A stretch of 64,000 nt of DNA, taken from positions 1 to 64,000 of the forward strand of contig DATDOE010000099.1 in assembly GCA_035293405.1 (NCBI GenBank). The letters are read 5' to 3'. The DNA comes from Gp6-AA40 sp035293405 (GTDB lineage: Bacteria > Acidobacteriota > Vicinamibacteria > Vicinamibacterales > UBA2999). Both the position numbers and the translations under genes were made by a program. Below are positions 26,282 through 33,857 of this stretch, piece by piece; the first letter of the stretch is position 1; each line of letters opens with the position of its first letter. The notes beneath the pieces are model-generated. The model had not been told where the DNA came from, did no database searches, and was given only the letters and a program-made list of their open reading frames with translations.

Positions 26282-26613
26282 CTCGAACCTCGCTTCCCTT
26301 CCGGAGCTGAACTGACCGCATCAACCGGCCGATTCTGCCCCTTTACCTCACCACTCGGTACAAACGAACCGTATCGGGGATCCGAACAACCCTGAGTGCG
26401 TTCGGGTCGCGACGTCCGTGCCAGCGAAAGTCTCGCACTCGGTGACAGATGAACGGTCACTTGGAGCCAGGGTTCACTGTCCCCGAAATTGTCCCCATGG
26501 CGAGCGCAGGACTCGTAGCCATGCCAACGCGTCGCAGTCCTCAGGCTTAGGATTTCTGAGCAAAATCGAAGATCGTTAGGATTTCGACGGAACGCCATAC
26601 GGAAGAGAAGCGT
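26282..26613. other. leader region of the importer operon; no gene seen
   Basis: About 330 bases between the binding-protein start and the tRNA fragment. Only unsupported open frames cross it. It should hold the operon promoter, but no convincing promoter or operator could be placed. Confidence 0.4.
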
Positions 26614-26664
26614 CTCGAAATCCGGTGACCGCAAGGTCAGGGGGGTTCGATTCCCCCCTCCGGG
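26614..26664 (+). tRNA. tRNA 3'-half fragment, att-like, second copy
   Basis: Starts at an anticodon-loop-like CTCGAAA, then has a variable arm TGACCGCAAGGTCA, a T-arm GGGGG/TTCGATT/CCCCC and an acceptor strand CTCCGG. It lacks the 5' half. Its 51 bases match 20982-21032 at 45 positions, in the same orientation. Together the two copies bracket the 5.6-kb importer/pentapeptide module. Confidence 0.75.
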
Positions 26665-26878
26665 TAAGCGGCTGACTGCCACGACGCCGTGAGGCGTGCT
26701 CTGCAAAAGGGCAACGCGGGGATGCGGGTCGGATGCTGTCGTCAAATCGAATCGCACCTGAGTATTGCGGAGGTCGTGGGATCGGCGCATACTCCGTCTG
26801 AAGTCGGTCATGGGACATTCCCATCACGCTGGGCTGAAAGAGTCGATTTTCTTGATGATCAGTCTTTGAGACTTTCGA

Positions 26879-27307
26879 ATGGCCGTCCCAGACGCGCAGG
26901 TATATCGGCATCACCGCACGGGCCTTGAGGGAGGCCGGCGCAGCGCCTACATCGAGTTCGATAAGGCTGTCTTGGCGCTGTCCGCGGGCGGTCTTGCGCT
27001 TTCGATATCCTTCATCGGCGAACTGGTTCCATCAACTCCGCCTTCTGTTCTTCCAGTCCTCTATTCAAGTTGGCTGCTGTATGCCATCTGTATGATGAGT
27101 ACCCTTTTGTCGTTTCTCTTTAGCCAAGCAGCCTTCGACCGCGAGCTCCAGTTAATCGACGACCACTATCTTCGATTCGATAATCGAGTGCATGACGCAA
27201 CGAACAGACCTGCAGCTGTTGTGAAGTGGCTGAACTACGTTTCGTGTGCGGCCCTGATGGTTGCAGTGGCATTAACCGTAGTGTTCGCTTCATTCAGCGT
27301 GTTTTAG
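26879..27307 (+). CDS. three-TM membrane protein, 142 aa
   Basis: ATG at 26879. A short soluble head (YRHHRTGLEGGRRSAYIEFDK) leads into three hydrophobic helices: AVLALSAGGLALSISFIGELV, LYSSWLLYAICMMSTLLSFLFSQ and WLNYVSCAALMVAVALTVVFASF. An amphipathic linker (AAFDRELQLIDDHYLRFDNRVHDATN) lies between helices 2 and 3. The layout recalls small three-helix membrane proteins common on genomic islands and beside defence genes. No enzymatic motif. First of four tightly packed small genes. Confidence 0.7.
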   Translation: MAVPDAQVYRHHRTGLEGGRRSAYIEFDKAVLALSAGGLALSISFIGELVPSTPPSVLPVLYSSWLLYAICMMSTLLSFLFSQAAFDRELQLIDDHYLRFDNRVHDATNRPAAVVKWLNYVSCAALMVAVALTVVFASFSVF

Positions 27308-27319
27308 AGGAGTTGATCC

Positions 27320-27379
27320 GTGAACGTCATCCTCGGGACGCCCGAGGGTCATTCGATGATCGAGCATGGGGGCGCGTAA
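27320..27379 (+). CDS. possible 19-aa leader microprotein
   Basis: GTG at 27320 sits 7 bases after a strong ribosome site AGAGGAG. The 20-codon frame (MNVILGTPEGHSMIEHGGA) ends in TAATG, overlapping the next start by one base. It may be a real microprotein or a leader that couples translation of the next gene. Confidence 0.35.
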   Translation: MNVILGTPEGHSMIEHGGA

Positions 27380-27564
27380 TGCCGGAACTTGGTGCGCGTA
27401 AGGCGGAAGTCGCTGACTCGAAGTGGAGGGACCGCAAGCCAATTGTTCCGCAGGGCTTTGAGTTTGCGAGCACTTCGTCGAACCCTATCACTCTCGTACT
27501 GGTAATAGCTGCATTGATTGCGATTGCGGTCACATTGATCGCGGTAATCATCTTCTATGTATAG
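27379..27564 (+). CDS. tail-anchored microprotein, 61 aa
   Basis: The ATG overlaps the preceding stop (TAATG). A charged soluble head (MPELGARKAEVADSKWRDRK) is followed by a single C-terminal transmembrane helix ending the protein (NPITLVLVIAALIAIAVTLIAVIIFYV). No family. Second tail-anchored-style product in a run of small membrane genes. Confidence 0.55.
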   Translation: MPELGARKAEVADSKWRDRKPIVPQGFEFASTSSNPITLVLVIAALIAIAVTLIAVIIFYV

Positions 27565-27583
27565 ACCGACCCGAGGTTACGAA

Positions 27584-27838
27584 ATGGCCAGACTTGCTGA
27601 AGCCCCAGAGAGGGATCGAGATCGGTACCTCACAAGTGGAGCCCGTCTTGTGGATAGCGCCGGCCTTCCGTATAGATACTTGCCGAGCCGTGAGCTTGAG
27701 CTTCGCAGTTTTGCGCTCTCAACAGATTCCCGCTTTGGGAGTGGTCATCGCGACAGGTTCCGCCGCCGAATCAAGTGGTTATGTGTGATTGGCTTTTTGG
27801 CACTGTGCAGCGTCGCGGGGTGGGCCTACTATTCTTAG
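27584..27838 (+). CDS. tail-anchored small protein, 84 aa
   Basis: The ATG at 27584 is preferred because GAGG lies 7 bases upstream; an ATG at 27557 would overlap the previous gene by 8 bases. An arginine-rich soluble region (APERDRDRYLTSGARLVDS, HRDRFRRRIK) is followed by a C-terminal membrane helix (WLCVIGFLALCSVAGWAYYS). Last gene before the next tRNA fragment, which begins 2 bases past the stop. Confidence 0.55.
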   Translation: MARLAEAPERDRDRYLTSGARLVDSAGLPYRYLPSRELELRSFALSTDSRFGSGHRDRFRRRIKWLCVIGFLALCSVAGWAYYS

Positions 27839-27840
27839 TT

Positions 27841-27886
27841 GGCCCAGCAGGACTCGAAACCTGTGACCTCGGCTTGAAAGACACCG
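27841..27886 (-). tRNA. degenerate tRNA 3'-half fragment
   Basis: On the minus strand it reads from a loop CTTTCAA through GGTCACAGG, a T-loop-like TTTCGAG (one base extra) and TCCTG to an acceptor-like CTGGGCC. There is no 5' half. It may be a third attachment scar closing the small-membrane-protein module. Identity (Glu-like loop) is uncertain. Confidence 0.45.
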
Positions 27887-27906
27887 GCACTGTTCGGTTC
27901 GCAGCG

Positions 27907-28179
27907 TCACCATAGGCTCGACGCGCGACGCCCGGATCGCTGGGCGTCAACTAGTTTTGCCCGGCAGATCTCATTGTCGCCGCGCAATAGCCGAACGCCG
28001 CAATGTTGATCGACGCCTGCAGCTTCTGGCTGGCCCAATCTTTCATCGGCCAAGCGTAAGACCGCCTCAACTCTCGTCAAGTGATCATCGTGTGGTTCCC
28101 GTTCTCCAGCCTCCCACCGGCACAGCGTCGACTGAACAATTCCCAGCTCCGTAGCCATGGCTGTCTTGGTCAGTCCCAC
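27907..28179 (-). pseudogene. XRE-type HTH protein, N-terminally clipped
   Basis: The GTG at 28179 gives VGLTKTAMATELGIVQSTLCRWEAGEREPHDDHLTRVEAVLRLADE, a clear helix-turn-helix. The first helix would need the preceding LKRRRER, but an in-frame TAG stands just before it. The tail after LADERLGQ is low quality. It is a relic or minimal regulator next to the IS21 insertion. Confidence 0.55.
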
Positions 28180-28350
28180 CCGCTCCCGACGACGCTTTAA
28201 CTAGGCAGGCGAGCGTTTCGCGTGAACCATGCGCCAGCTTAGGCTGGGCAAGCGAGCGATGCATCTTTGTCAGGCTGATCCCTACAAATGGGCGCGCCGC
28301 TCAGAAAGTAGACCAATCGCCGCTCGGAAAGTAGACCACCTGAGGGCCTG

Positions 28351-29877
28351 ATGGCGGGCTTACCGGATCGAGGGATTCGGAGTCCGCTGGAGAGGATGCT
28401 CAGGATGGACCAAGTACATGTGGTGCGGCAGAAAGTGCTCGTGGAGGGGCGGTCGCAGCGGGCGGTCGCGCGCGAGTTGGGGTTGGCGCGGGTGACGGTG
28501 CGGAAGTACCTGGACCAAGCCGCCCCGGCGCGGGTCGAGGCCACGCCACGGCCCCGGCCGGTGTGGGACGCCGTGGCCGGACGGGTCGAGACGCTGTTCG
28601 CCGAGTCGGCCCACTGGACGGGCGGGAAACAGCGGCTGACGGCCACGCGGCTGCACGAGTTGGTGGTGGCCGAGGGCCACCGCGTCGGCGTCACCGTGGT
28701 CCGTGCCGCGGTGGCGGAATGGAAGCGGCAACGCCGCGAGGTCTTCGTGCCGTTGACATATCGGCCGGGCGATCTCGCCGAAGTCGACTTCTTCGAGGTG
28801 CTGGTCGATCTGAACGGGGTCCGTCGGAAGGCGTGGCTCTTTCTGATGCGGCTGATGTACTCCGGGCGCGACTTCGCGTGGATCTACGAGCGACAGGATC
28901 AAATCAGCTTTCTCGACGGGCACGTGCGCGCGTTCGCGCACTTCGACGGCGTCCCGGCCCGCGTCGCGTACGACAATCTGCGCGCGGCGGTCGTCCGAAT
29001 CCTGGTCGGCGGCGCGCGTCTACTGACCCCGCGGTTCAGCGCACTCGCCTCGCACGATGTGCTGGAGGCCTGCTTCTGTCGGCCGGGCGAGGGCCACGAC
29101 AAGGGCGGCGTCGAGGCCCGCGGCAAGGCCATCCGCCAGCAGGCGCTCGTGCCGATTCCAAGTGGGCTGACGCTGGCGACGATCAATGCGGCGCTGCTCG
29201 CCCGTCTGGACGCGCGCGTCGAGACCACGCGGGACGCGGGCGGCCAGACGATCGGGGTCCGCTTTGCCGAGGAGCCGCGCGTGTTCCGCGCCGTCGCGAC
29301 CGGGTTCGCGCCGGAGGCGACGACGCTGGCGACGGTGACCCCGCGCGCGTTGGTGCGCCTCGAGGGGGCCTTCTACTCCGTGCCGACGCGGTGGGCGGGC
29401 TTGGATCTCATCGTGCGGACGGGCGCCACGACCGTGACGATCGTGGGGCGAGAGGGCCAACGGATTCTGCATCCGCGCCTGCGGTTTGGGCAGCGGTCGA
29501 TCGACTACCGCCATTACCTGTCCGAGCTCGCGCGCAAGCCCCAGGCGGTCCGCCAGGTCTTGCCCGATCTCCTCCGGGATCTCGGCGCCCCGTTTCCGGC
29601 GATCTGGGATCAGCTCCACGCGGCCCACGGGCCCCGCGACGCCGCGCGGCTGTTCGCGAAGGTGCTCGGCCAGCTCGATACCCATGGCGCGGACCTCGTC
29701 GTGCCGGCGCTGCGCGCCGCGCTCGTCGCCGGGACGCCGCTGCTACTGGCGCTGACCCCGGCGTCCGCCACACGCTGCCTCGCGTCGGACGCCGTCCCGG
29801 CCCAGCTTCGTGATCTCGAGATCCCGAGCGGCTGCGCCGCCGACTACGACGGCTGGCTCGTCGAGGTGGGCGCATGA
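28351..29877 (+). CDS. istA: IS21 transposase IstA
   Basis: 508 residues (fewer if an internal ATG at 28396 or 28405 is used; the latter gives the usual MDQVHVVRQKVLVEGRSQRAVARELGLARVTVRKYL helix-turn-helix start). The DDE integrase core includes RPGDLAEVDFFEVLVDLNG, AYDNLRAAV and LEACFCRPGEGHDKGGVEARGKAIRQ. A C-terminal domain contacts ends and IstB. Its stop overlaps the istB start (ATGA). Confidence 0.93.
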   Translation: MAGLPDRGIRSPLERMLRMDQVHVVRQKVLVEGRSQRAVARELGLARVTVRKYLDQAAPARVEATPRPRPVWDAVAGRVETLFAESAHWTGGKQRLTATRLHELVVAEGHRVGVTVVRAAVAEWKRQRREVFVPLTYRPGDLAEVDFFEVLVDLNGVRRKAWLFLMRLMYSGRDFAWIYERQDQISFLDGHVRAFAHFDGVPARVAYDNLRAAVVRILVGGARLLTPRFSALASHDVLEACFCRPGEGHDKGGVEARGKAIRQQALVPIPSGLTLATINAALLARLDARVETTRDAGGQTIGVRFAEEPRVFRAVATGFAPEATTLATVTPRALVRLEGAFYSVPTRWAGLDLIVRTGATTVTIVGREGQRILHPRLRFGQRSIDYRHYLSELARKPQAVRQVLPDLLRDLGAPFPAIWDQLHAAHGPRDAARLFAKVLGQLDTHGADLVVPALRAALVAGTPLLLALTPASATRCLASDAVPAQLRDLEIPSGCAADYDGWLVEVGA

Positions 29878-30641
29878 GCGCCCCCGCGATCGTGCGCGAT
29901 CTCGTCGTCGGCCACACGCGGGCCCTCAAGTTGCCTGGCGTGGCGCGCGCCTTTGAGGGCTTGGCCCGGCAGGCGCGGGATGCGCACTGGCCGCACGAAG
30001 ACTACCTGCACGAGGTCCTCAGTGCCGAGCAGGCCTCGCGGCACGAGTCCGTGATCCGCCAGCGCCTCCGCGAGGCGCGCTTCCCCGAGGTGAAGACCCT
30101 CGACACCTTCGACTTCGCCGCCGCCGCTGGCGTCAACGCGACGCAGGTCCACACGCTCGCCCGCGGCGAGTGGGTCACCGCGCCCGAGAATCTGATCTTT
30201 GCCGGGCCGATCGGTACCGGTAAGACGCATCTCGCCATCGCGCTCGGCGTGGCCGCGACGACACAGAAACGCCGCGTCCTTTTCACCCGCGCGGCCGACC
30301 TGGTGCGGCAGCTCCTTGAGGCCCGCGACGCGCGCGAGCTCACGCGGCTCCAGCAGCGCCTGCGCCGGGTCGACGTCCTCATCGTCGACGAGCTGGGCTT
30401 CGTGCCGTTCGACCGCACCGGGGGCGAGCTCCTCTTCAATCTGCTCACCGATCGGTATGAGCGCCGCGCCACCGTCGTGACGACCAATCTCGCCTTCGCG
30501 GAATGGGTCACCGTCTTCGCCGGCGACGAGAAGCTGACGACGGCGCTGCTCGACCGCTTGGCGCATCACGCTACCGTGCTCACCACCAAAGGCAAGAGCT
30601 ATCGCATGCGGACGCGTCGTATCCGTGCGGAGCCGTCGTGA
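29874..30641 (+). CDS. istB: IS21 ATP-binding helper IstB
   Basis: 255 residues, AAA+ ATPase that helps target choice. Walker A is GPIGTGKTH; Walker B is VLIVDELGFVPFDRTGGELLF; sensor block is TNLAFAEWVTVF. The N-terminal helical domain is usual for IstB. Intact and translationally coupled to istA. Confidence 0.93.
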   Translation: MSAPAIVRDLVVGHTRALKLPGVARAFEGLARQARDAHWPHEDYLHEVLSAEQASRHESVIRQRLREARFPEVKTLDTFDFAAAAGVNATQVHTLARGEWVTAPENLIFAGPIGTGKTHLAIALGVAATTQKRRVLFTRAADLVRQLLEARDARELTRLQQRLRRVDVLIVDELGFVPFDRTGGELLFNLLTDRYERRATVVTTNLAFAEWVTVFAGDEKLTTALLDRLAHHATVLTTKGKSYRMRTRRIRAEPS

Positions 30642-30952
30642 TCCCGTCGAACCGATTGTGGCCATCACCATCGTCCATCTCCGCGGCACGCGGTGGGCGC
30701 TCGCCGGCCCAGGCCGGCTCCCGCTGCATAGAAGACCCTGAAGGAGGAGAGAGGAGGCGCGGTCGTCAGGTCAGAACCACGTAGAATGAACGCCCTGCAG
30801 GTGGTCTACTTTCCGAACGGCGTACTGGTCTAGTTTCCGAGCGGCGCGCGCAACAAAAAAGACCGTAGACGAACGCCTCGCCCGCGGATGTAAAATGGCG
30901 GCCAGCCCCTCGTATTCGTTGACGCGGCCGTACCCCCGCAGGGAGAGAAGCG

Positions 30953-31162
30953 ATGTATCCACATGCGGATCGGGAGATCGATGAGGATCTCAGGAAGGGC
31001 GCCGTCGAATCCCTCGAATCGATAGGCGATCCGTCGCCTGATCAGCCCGAGTGGCTGAGCGGCTCGATCGCCCTCACGGAAGACGTCACCACGGCCAATT
31101 CCGCGGAGGTCAAGCAGGCCGAGGAAGAGCTCGGAGCGGACGAGGACGGCACGCCAGGTTGA
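30953..31162 (+). CDS. small acidic protein, 69 aa
   Basis: ATG at 30953 after GGGAGAGAAGCG, a fair ribosome site. A charged, probably disordered product (MYPHADREIDEDLRKGAVESLESI, then an acidic tail AEEELGADEDGTPG). No family. It starts 100 bases past the IS21 end, so its native promoter may have been displaced. Confidence 0.5.
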   Translation: MYPHADREIDEDLRKGAVESLESIGDPSPDQPEWLSGSIALTEDVTTANSAEVKQAEEELGADEDGTPG

Positions 31163-31195
31163 TGCAGAGTCCGGCAAAGCCGGACTCTCCGCATC
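31161..31195. repeat. palindrome after the 69-aa gene
   Basis: GAGTCCGGC (31167-31175) pairs with GCCGGACTC (31179-31187), extended by GATGC/GCATC outer arms. It overlaps the stop codon of the preceding small gene. It shares the TCCGGC core with copies at 579, 41663 and 42848. Confidence 0.7.
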
Positions 31196-31622
31196 ATCGG
31201 CTGACCGACATCGCGATTGTCCGGCCGAAGCGCACACCGCGTAAGAACACGGGGTAATCTCGCTCCTTCGCTCACGCCGTCGCGCCCCGCACCCTCAGAT
31301 TACCGACGCCCGAGCGGCCAACATCCTGTTGGAGTGGCTAATCCGTCACCTCCTCGGATTGTGAATGCCGATCGACTCACTGCTCGCGCTTTCACAAGCT
31401 TGGCACGGAGCGGACACACTCGCGCGATGAGCAGACACAGTCGCGCGATGAGTCCGGCGCTCCGCAATTTTTTTCTCGCGCGGCATTCGCGCTGGCTTCG
31501 CACGGAATCTTTCGAGAACGAACCATCGAGCGCGTTTCGCCGAGTGCCGACGGCCCTTCATCGTGACCACGCGCGCGAGTACGGGGCCGCAGGTTTGCAC
31601 CGTCGTGTGCGTGATGATCGAA
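31196..31622. other. upstream region of the acyltransferase cluster with a 21-bp-period direct repeat
   Basis: No gene supported. GACACACTCGCGCGATGAG (31413-31431) and GACACAGTCGCGCGATGAG (31434-31452) are near-identical direct repeats spaced exactly 21 bp apart, two helical turns. They lie about 170 bases before the acyltransferase start and could be an activator or repressor site. No clear promoter could be placed. Confidence 0.5.
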
Positions 31623-32354
31623 ATGAGCGCCCAGGCATCTTCCGACTCTCTGCACTTCTCCACGCCGAACATCCACGCGCCCGTCGACCACATCGCAGAG
31701 TGGGACGATCGAGTTGAAGGGCGTCGGATTGACGGCGATCCGTCCCTTCTGGATGCCAGCTACCGCCTTCGATATCAGGTGTACTGTCTGGAACGGAGCT
31801 TTCTCAACGGCGCGGACTACCCTAGTCAGATGGAGCAGGACGAGTTCGATCGCCACTCAATCCATATCGGCGTCGTCAATCACGATGGCGAACTGCTGGC
31901 GACAGCCCGTCTGGTGCAACCCAGCATGGTCGGCCTGCCGATGTTTCGCCATTGCCAGATCTTCCCGCAGGAGACCGAACTGTTCTGCGAGACGAATCGC
32001 ACCGTGGAGATCTCCCGGCTCTGCATCAGCCGGAACCTCAAACGCCGCGGACGCAGTGCCGTCATCGTGGCCATGTATCGAGCGCTCTATCAGGCGTCGA
32101 AGCGCAATGGCTGGTCGCACTGGGTGGTCGCCACCGAGCCGTCGTTGCAGCGCCTCGTCGCGATGTTCGCTGCCCCCTTCAGGGCGATCGGACCGCTCAT
32201 CGACTACTACGGGCCCGTCGCCCCCTATCTCGTGGACCTGCATGCGTGGGATGACGTGATCCTCTCGGGCACGCGGCCCGTGCTGCACACGTTCCTGGAT
32301 GGCCTCGAGCCGAAATTCAGGCCCATGCCCTCCGAAGCGTTCGCGTTCGCGTGA
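31623..32354 (+). CDS. PEP-CTERM/exosortase-type N-acyltransferase (LuxI-like fold)
   Basis: GNAT-superfamily acyltransferase worded like the exosortase-associated and autoinducer-synthase-like group: YRLRYQVYCLERSFLNGADYPSQMEQDEFDRHSIHIGVV, ATARLVQPSMVGLPMFRHCQIF, TVEISRLCISRNLKRRGRSAVIVAMYRALYQASKRNGWSHWVVATEPSLQRLV and GPLIDYYGPVAPYLVDLHAWD. Such enzymes move a fatty acyl group from a thioester carrier to an amine. No exosortase or PEP-CTERM gene is seen here. The ATG at 31623 (MSAQASSDSLHF) is chosen over 31563 and 31614; none has a clear ribosome site. The stop overlaps the next start by 4 bases, so the cluster is co-translated. Confidence 0.75.
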   Translation: MSAQASSDSLHFSTPNIHAPVDHIAEWDDRVEGRRIDGDPSLLDASYRLRYQVYCLERSFLNGADYPSQMEQDEFDRHSIHIGVVNHDGELLATARLVQPSMVGLPMFRHCQIFPQETELFCETNRTVEISRLCISRNLKRRGRSAVIVAMYRALYQASKRNGWSHWVVATEPSLQRLVAMFAAPFRAIGPLIDYYGPVAPYLVDLHAWDDVILSGTRPVLHTFLDGLEPKFRPMPSEAFAFA

Positions 32355-33844
32355 GGCCACCGAAGCGTCGTCCGAGCGTGCCGTCCGCCACCACGGGCCC
32401 CGCCCGTAGTCGGGCGCTGTCTCTCCGAGAACTCCGATCAGTGACCGGCGCGGCGGACGTCGACCGTTCTTCGCCGGTGTTGCGCTCGCAACGACGGGCT
32501 GTGGAACAGTTTCGCCGAACGGCGGCGACCGTCCCGTTCTACACGCGGCTACTCGCCGCGCGCGGGATCCGGCCGGAGCAGGTGACCGACATCGAGACGT
32601 TCCGGGCAGCCGTTCCGATCATCGTGAAGCGCGACGTTTTTGCCTCACATCCGTTGGCGGACCTCCTGGTTGACGGCTCTCTGGAGGGCATCGAGACGCT
32701 CATCGCGAGCTCCGGTGTGACGGCATCGTCGTTCTCACTGGGGGTGATCAATCGGAAGGGCACGCAGTCGGCGATCCGGTCCATCGATCGGGTCCTCGAC
32801 TTCCTGTTCCAGACCGGGCACAAGAAGACGTTCTTTATCAATACCTGTGCGATGGGTGTCACGTTTCCCTCGTCTCTGCCTGGCAGCAACCTTTCGGTGC
32901 GCAGCGACAAGGCGCTGGCCTTGCTTCGGGCACTCAAGCCGTACTACCAGCAGTTCATCGTGGCGAGCGACGTCTACTTTCTCAAGAAGATCATCGAGGA
33001 TGGCCGCAGCGCCGGCATGCGCTGGAGCGACTGGCCGGTTCAGTTCGCGATGGGTGGTGAATGGTTCCCGGAGAGCTACCGCCGGTACCTCGCCTCGCTC
33101 CTGCACGTGGATCTTGACCAGCGGCATCCCCCGATACACATCTTGAGCACGATGGGAGCGGCCGAACTCGGGTTCAATCTGTGCTTCGAGACTCACGACA
33201 CCGTCCGCCTGCGGCAACTCGCGAGCTCGGATGCACGCCTGCGTCAGGCGCTGTTCGGGCCTGTAGACACGGTCCCCATGATCGGCCACTACGATCCGCG
33301 CCGTTGGTTCATCGAACTGACGCCAACGCAGGAGCTTGGACCGGGCGGCGGAGCGTTCGTCTTCACGAGCGTCGATCTGGATGCCGCCATGCCCCTAGTA
33401 CGGTACCAGACAGGTGATTGCGGCTACATCCTGCCCTACAGTCGCGTCAGCCGGATCCTCCGTGCCTTGAACTACGACGCGTATGTGCCCGGCTTGACCT
33501 ATCCGCTACTGGCGGTGGCGGGCCGGACCGATCAGTCGGTGACGGTAAGAGGCAAGACCATCCGCATGGAGTTTCTGCGCGCGGTGTTGTATTCGGACCG
33601 CAGGTTGGCATCGGCAACGACCGGCCAGTTCCATGCGACGGCACGAGGAGGCCGGCTACACCTCCGCATCCAGCTGCAGGCCGCAACCGAACCTGGACGC
33701 CGGGCAACGATCCAGGCGCGATTCTCAGCACTGTTCAACAGACATGTTCCGGCCGTGGTGCGCGCGGTGCCGTACTTCGACTTCCGTGAAGCTCTGTCCG
33801 TCGACTACGAGCGTAAGTTTCATCACAAGGCGTCGACAAAATGA
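32351..33844 (+). CDS. PaaK-like adenylate-forming enzyme (acyl/aryl-activating)
   Basis: 497 residues. It matches the layout of phenylacetate-CoA ligase-like proteins: an N-terminal VEQFRRTAATVPFYTRLLAARGI region, a Ser/Gly loop (IASSGVTASSFSLGV), a central VASDVYFLKKIIEDGRS, TMGAAELGFNLCFE, a late VRYQTGDCGYILPY and a GRTDQSVTVRGKTI hinge. It should activate a carboxylic acid as an adenylate and pass it to CoA or an amine. GTG start overlapping the acyltransferase stop. The phosphate loop is less glycine-rich than in true PaaK, so substrate and acceptor are open. Confidence 0.7.
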   Translation: MRPPKRRPSVPSATTGPARSRALSLRELRSVTGAADVDRSSPVLRSQRRAVEQFRRTAATVPFYTRLLAARGIRPEQVTDIETFRAAVPIIVKRDVFASHPLADLLVDGSLEGIETLIASSGVTASSFSLGVINRKGTQSAIRSIDRVLDFLFQTGHKKTFFINTCAMGVTFPSSLPGSNLSVRSDKALALLRALKPYYQQFIVASDVYFLKKIIEDGRSAGMRWSDWPVQFAMGGEWFPESYRRYLASLLHVDLDQRHPPIHILSTMGAAELGFNLCFETHDTVRLRQLASSDARLRQALFGPVDTVPMIGHYDPRRWFIELTPTQELGPGGGAFVFTSVDLDAAMPLVRYQTGDCGYILPYSRVSRILRALNYDAYVPGLTYPLLAVAGRTDQSVTVRGKTIRMEFLRAVLYSDRRLASATTGQFHATARGGRLHLRIQLQAATEPGRRATIQARFSALFNRHVPAVVRAVPYFDFREALSVDYERKFHHKASTK

Positions 33845-33857
33845 GAGTGTGGCAAGC

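Larger units (their letters stand above)
28289..30852 (+). mobile_element. complete IS21-family insertion sequence, 2564 bp
   Basis: Terminal repeats of 27 bp (28289-28315 and 30826-30852) match at 24 positions and begin TG/end CA. Each end carries a second internal copy of the motif (GCTCGGAAAGTAGACCA near 28323-28339; GGTCTACTTTCCGAACGG near 30803-30820), the multiple end repeats typical of IS21. A 5-bp target duplication ACAAA flanks it (28284-28288 and 30853-30857). It carries istA and istB. Confidence 0.93.

Noticed and set aside
26278..26811. Minus-strand open frame with GGGNRTPLTLRSPDFE
   Set aside because: It also reads through a tRNA fragment and has no domain or ribosome site.
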